Shown piece by piece: positions 60,311 to 64,000 of a stretch of DNA of 64,000 bases. The notes under the pieces are model-generated. The model worked only from the letters and a program-made list of their open reading frames with translations. It had not been told where the DNA came from and made no database searches. The stretch lies in the NCBI GenBank assembly GCA_963675955.2, contig CAXXVR010000009.1:1240001-1304000 (forward strand), read 5' to 3'. Source of the DNA: Desulfocicer sp963675955. GTDB taxonomy: Bacteria; Desulfobacterota; Desulfobacteria; Desulfobacterales; Desulfobacteraceae. Both the position numbers and the translations under genes were made by a program. How positions within the stretch are numbered: the first letter of the stretch is position 1; each line of letters starts with the position of its first letter.

Positions 60311-63300
60311 ATGATAAACGTGAAATTCATACTGATTAAATTTGGTTTCCTGTGTTTACTTTCATATTAATAAGAAGGTTTGATACTTATTTAATTTTTA
60401 AACTTAAAGCTTATTTGCAATTGATAACTGAAAAATATTTTGAAGATCTCTAATTAATATTTGAAGAACCTAATTTTGCTGATATACCTACGTTTCTATA
60501 ATAAATTATAAATTGTTTAGGAGTAAGTGGCCATTAATCCCAGAACAAACAGTAACATTTTGAATCAAAGGAGAAGATTTGACATCAATAAATTAATATT
60601 ACTTTATTTTTCGAGAAACAACTACAAACTATTATTCTGGCATTGCTTGTGATAGAATATAAGCAGTATTTAAATATAACAATGAATTCCTTATTGTATA
60701 AGGAGACCCTAATTATCCAAATTTGTAATTTTTTTATTTTAATTAAGCCACGCTAACGCTAATGTTGTGTCTTACTAAGACTTAAATTGATATTTTTTTG
60801 CTTTGACTTTAAATTATAACAATGATTATTATTCAGAAATTTATAGTACTTTCATTCATATAATTTAATAAATTTCTAGTTTTTGGAGATGGATCAACAG
60901 TTGATAAGTAATTGATATTTTTTCGCCGCCTTTTACATAAAAAAGTTTTGGCCCAACTTGAAAAAAATAAATTAAGATTTTTAATTGGTAAGGATAAATA
61001 TTTTCCTTCTTTTAAAGGAACAATAATAGATTTTAGATTTTATTATGAAGTAAACATTATCTAAACAAAATTATTTATTTTATTAGGATGCTTTGACTTT
61101 CAATAAAATTGTTAAAATTATTGGAAATTAATTTCAATCTTATTATAGTAAAAAATTTAAATATAAAATATTTTTAGTTGTTGAAGAATTATATGATCTT
61201 CATAAAGAATAAGTAACTGATGCTGAAGTTTAAACTTGAAATTTTAGCCCATCATTCTTTGGAATATATACGAGTTAATGCGGTGGAATTAATTTTGCTG
61301 GAGGTTATAATACTTTTGGATAAGGAGTTAATATTTCTAAAAATTTCGCAAAAACAAGAACTCATTGTTAATAAATTAAATTATAAAATAGTTTTAGTAT
61401 TTACCTAAATTTAATACACAATTGTATTTATTGATACTTGGGACGCCCCTGATTTGTTTTATTGTGAAGCTGATTCAACAATAATATTATAATATAATCA
61501 TACATTTGATTAAACATTATTTACTTCCAAAATTTGTGGAAATAATGGTGCTAATGATCGAATTGAAAAATTTAATTATTTGCTACAAAATGATAACGAC
61601 AATATTTTATTGAATTATCATTCAAATTTAAATTCAAACTTTACAGATGAGTATTTTATTTAATATTTAATTTTCTTTAGATCATGGGGCATAAGAGATA
61701 TTATTATAACGACATGACAAACATGCCATTAAACTTGTGAACTTTGTTTTGGACCAAATTACAATCAATGTACTAGTTGTCCCTTTGGCAAGAGAGTTTT
61801 AAATAATTCTGAATGTATTTGTGTTTGTGGGATGTATGATGATGGAATAAATAAGGAATGTTAACTATGTCATTATTCTTGGTTTAATTCTTAAATAATT
61901 TAATGATTATAGTTCTCACAAAATATCTGATTAGAATAGCTGTAATTAAACAAATAATTCATCAAGTTGCTTGATCTGTGATATTTCTTAACACAGGTAC
62001 TTAGAAAATAATAAATGTGTTTGCAAAACTGGGTGGTATGATAATGGAGTAGACGAAAATTGTAAGCAATGCAATTCCAAATGGTTGAAAGATAAATATA
62101 ATTTCATTGTTTTATAGTAAATCTTGTCTAGGAGAAAGTGCTTTGGATTGTTTAAGTTGTTATTCAAGTTTATTGCTTAACATACTAAATGAAAACAAAG
62201 GAGAATGTGTTTGTGTTAATAATTCGATCTTTAATGAAAACAAAGGTAAATGTGTTTGTGTTAATAATTTGATATATGATGAAAATCAATAAGCATGTGT
62301 TTGCAAAGAAAGTTTTCAAAAAATTTCTTTATTTTTACTAGATTAAATCCTGCATGAGAACAAATAATTTTGCTTTTAATGTGCAGATATATCACCTCTC
62401 TGCATTAAATGCTACTCAAATTTTACCTGTTTTGAAGAATTGGCTTGTGAAACTAATTAATTTTTATCAGTGGATACTACATAATGTGTCTCAGTTTGCT
62501 AATCAATCGATTCGAGTAAAATTTAAATGAATTCTATTAATTTTGTCTTAGATCTTTATGGAAATAGCGATACTAATTTATGCGAATCTTGTCCTGAAAA
62601 TTGTTAATTTTGCCTTTCATCTGACTTAGCTGATTGTATCTCTTTTGTTTTTATAGTTCAATAAATTAATTCTAATCTTATTTAAATTGATTGAAATGAA
62701 AAAGAAGCGACAGTAAAAAGTGCACCTGCGATCCAGCTAATAAAAAATAATATGGAAAATTATTTGGATTTTGATTTTTTAATGACCAATCCCTCATAAC
62801 AATAAATTTATCCAAAAATTCTCTAAAAAAATGAAGAACTTGTTTATTTAAATTTTTCTGAAATAATTGAAAATAAAAAAAATAATATAAATTGCTAATT
62901 CACAATAAAAAGAAATTAAATAGAAATAGGTAAATAAAGTAATAATGAAAGATTTACTGAAGTTCAAATTATTGCCATGTATGCACCCATCTAATGAATC
63001 TATATTGATTCAAATTCTTAATAAAATAATAATTACTTAAAATTTAAAATTAATTCTTATTCTAATTTAGACAATCTTTAATGCAAAATTATAGGGCTTA
63101 TTTCTTTCGAAAAAACAATCTTACCCACTAAATTATCTTTGAATATATAATTATCTGCAAACAAATATAATAAGTTTTTAACTTGTGATTGAATTTAAAT
63201 GATGACGAAACTTTCAATTGAATCATTAAATGATGATTAATATTCCACTAGGTTTACTTAAATAACTACCGCTGATAATTACAGACAAATATTTATTGAA

Positions 63301-64000
63301 ATAATTTTTAAAATCTCAATTAATAATAATCCAATAATTTATCTTTCTTTTGATTCTTCAATCATTGATAATGAAAACTTATGTTACTTCACACCAAATC
63401 CTTCAAATTTAAGATTATAATTAGACAATTATAAATTACTTTCAACAGAATAAATAGAAGCATAAGAGTCAGTGCTTAACGTTTAAGGCGCTACAAAAAA
63501 AACAGTTTCCAAATATTTTATTTTAAATTACATTTTAGGCTAGTTCAATTTAAAAAGGCGGGGCTTTGTTGCCAGGAGGAGTAGCTGCGAGAAGTTCGGC
63601 CCAAATGAATATGATCATTTATTTATATTATGTCGATGTAGAAAAGCCCTCAAATCTCCTGGCTATGTGGGAAGGAAAATAAACAGGTAATGAATTATTT
63701 GAAATTGATTAGTTGACTTTGACTGAAAATCTAAAGGATAAAGAATCTTATGAAGCAATGTTTCAAAAGGCTAATATTTTTAGTTATTGTTGAAATATTA
63801 TCAATGTTCCACTATTGCTGATCTTAATAAGTATTATTCTGGGAATTTTTATACATTATTTTTCTTATTCTTAAATGAAATCTCCTAAATAATTAATTTA
63901 AAAATATAAAGATTGCACCTTTCTATAAAAGTTATAAATTTTAGTATAATTAATTAAATATTTTATCAAATATTAACTTGTCTGGAAACTTTCTATCTCT
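60311..64000 (+). CDS. LamG-like, cysteine-rich single-pass membrane receptor, 3' partial
   Basis: Starts MINVKFILIKFGFLCLLSYQ (signal peptide) at 60311. After short introns comes a LamG/concanavalin-like domain: WPLIPEQTVTF-UGA-IKGEDLTS (UGA 60561) and N-UGA-YFFALTLNYNND (UGA 60788), both at family tryptophans, then FFGDGSTVDKQL. A furin-type cysteine-rich region follows (CHQTCELCFGPNYNQCTSC, ECICVCGMYDDG, KCVCKTGWYDNG, CLGESALDCLSCYS, GECVCVNNSIFNENKGK repeated, LCESCPENCQFC). Next is a long beta-rich ectodomain with UGA-Trp in QID-UGA-NEKEATV and PIQ-UGA-IYIDS, then one membrane helix (VPLLLILISIILGIFIHYF, about 63800-63860) and a short basic tail that is still open at the window edge. Likely a surface receptor or adhesion protein; the ligand is unknown. 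Confidence 0.68.

Noticed and set aside
1..64000. Internal eliminated sequences, transposons, tRNA genes or CRISPR arrays
   Set aside because: No terminal inverted repeats, transposase motifs, cloverleaf-like GC-rich stretches or regularly spaced repeats were seen; the disruptions found are all explained by GT-AG introns, UGA-Trp, or the one tandem duplication.

Overview
The window is nuclear DNA of a ciliate: very AT-rich, densely packed with genes on both strands, and full of short GT-AG introns of about 20-75 nt. UAA and UAG are read as glutamine; conserved Gln positions of the proteasome subunit Rpn1 (GF-Q-TH, RIA-Q-G) are written TAA. UGA terminates genes, but it also sits inside many genes at places where the family requires tryptophan: TPR position 4, a PHD-type W-M-H, LamG F-W-I, an LRR L-W-K, and a DPWY-like motif. 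That combination (UAA/UAG = Gln, UGA = Trp or stop) is the code described for karyorelict ciliates such as Loxodes and Parduczia (NCBI table 27). The organism is therefore probably a karyorelict or another ciliate with that code. The genus cannot be fixed from the sequence. Standard six-frame ORFs are mostly useless here because real exons are broken by UAA, UAG, UGA-Trp and tiny introns.

Layout. 1-4262 (+) TBC Rab-GAP protein, 5' partial; 4280-7139 (-) proteasome RPN1; 7532-9697 (+) degenerate kinesin-like protein; 9809-11670 (+) coiled-coil RING protein; 11917-15004 (-) protein kinase with LRRs; 15242-16601 (-) coiled-coil; 16714-17115 (+) small acidic protein; 17768-22501 (+) zinc-finger/SET methyltransferase of the ATXR3/SDG2 type; 22688-23536 (+) coiled-coil; 23657-24244 (+) small secreted protein; 24506-27113 (+) copine with a Gln/Met/Gly-rich tail; 27190-33197 (-) very large neurobeachin-like solenoid; 33290-36240 (-) large protein with a possible PI3K p101-like segment; 36314-37918 (-) SPICE1-like centriolar protein; 38033-40275, 40440-41910 and 42155-43563 (-) three Gln-rich cytoskeletal-looking proteins; 43813-44652 (-) four-EF-hand protein; 44852-47971 (-) gamma-COP; 48109-49315 (-) LRR protein with a polylysine tail; 49431-50194 (-) type I membrane protein; 50283-51372 (-) adenosine deaminase; 51733-53334 and 53423-54817 (+) hypothetical proteins; 55043-57228 and 57904-59987 (+) a tandem pair of TPR-kinase genes; 60311-end (+) a LamG/cysteine-rich membrane receptor, 3' partial.

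The genes do not form one pathway. They mix housekeeping functions (proteasome, COPI, purine salvage) with cytoskeletal, ciliary and signalling genes, as expected of a eukaryotic chromosome. The two most informative parts are the evidence for dual-meaning UGA, and the 54.4-60.0 kb tandem duplication. There each TPR is encoded by its own exon. The kinase halves and flanks of the two copies look identical, while the TPR exons have diverged and differ in number. No tRNA, rRNA, CRISPR or transposon was seen. Coordinates of multi-exon genes are outer limits; only some introns were resolved by hand.
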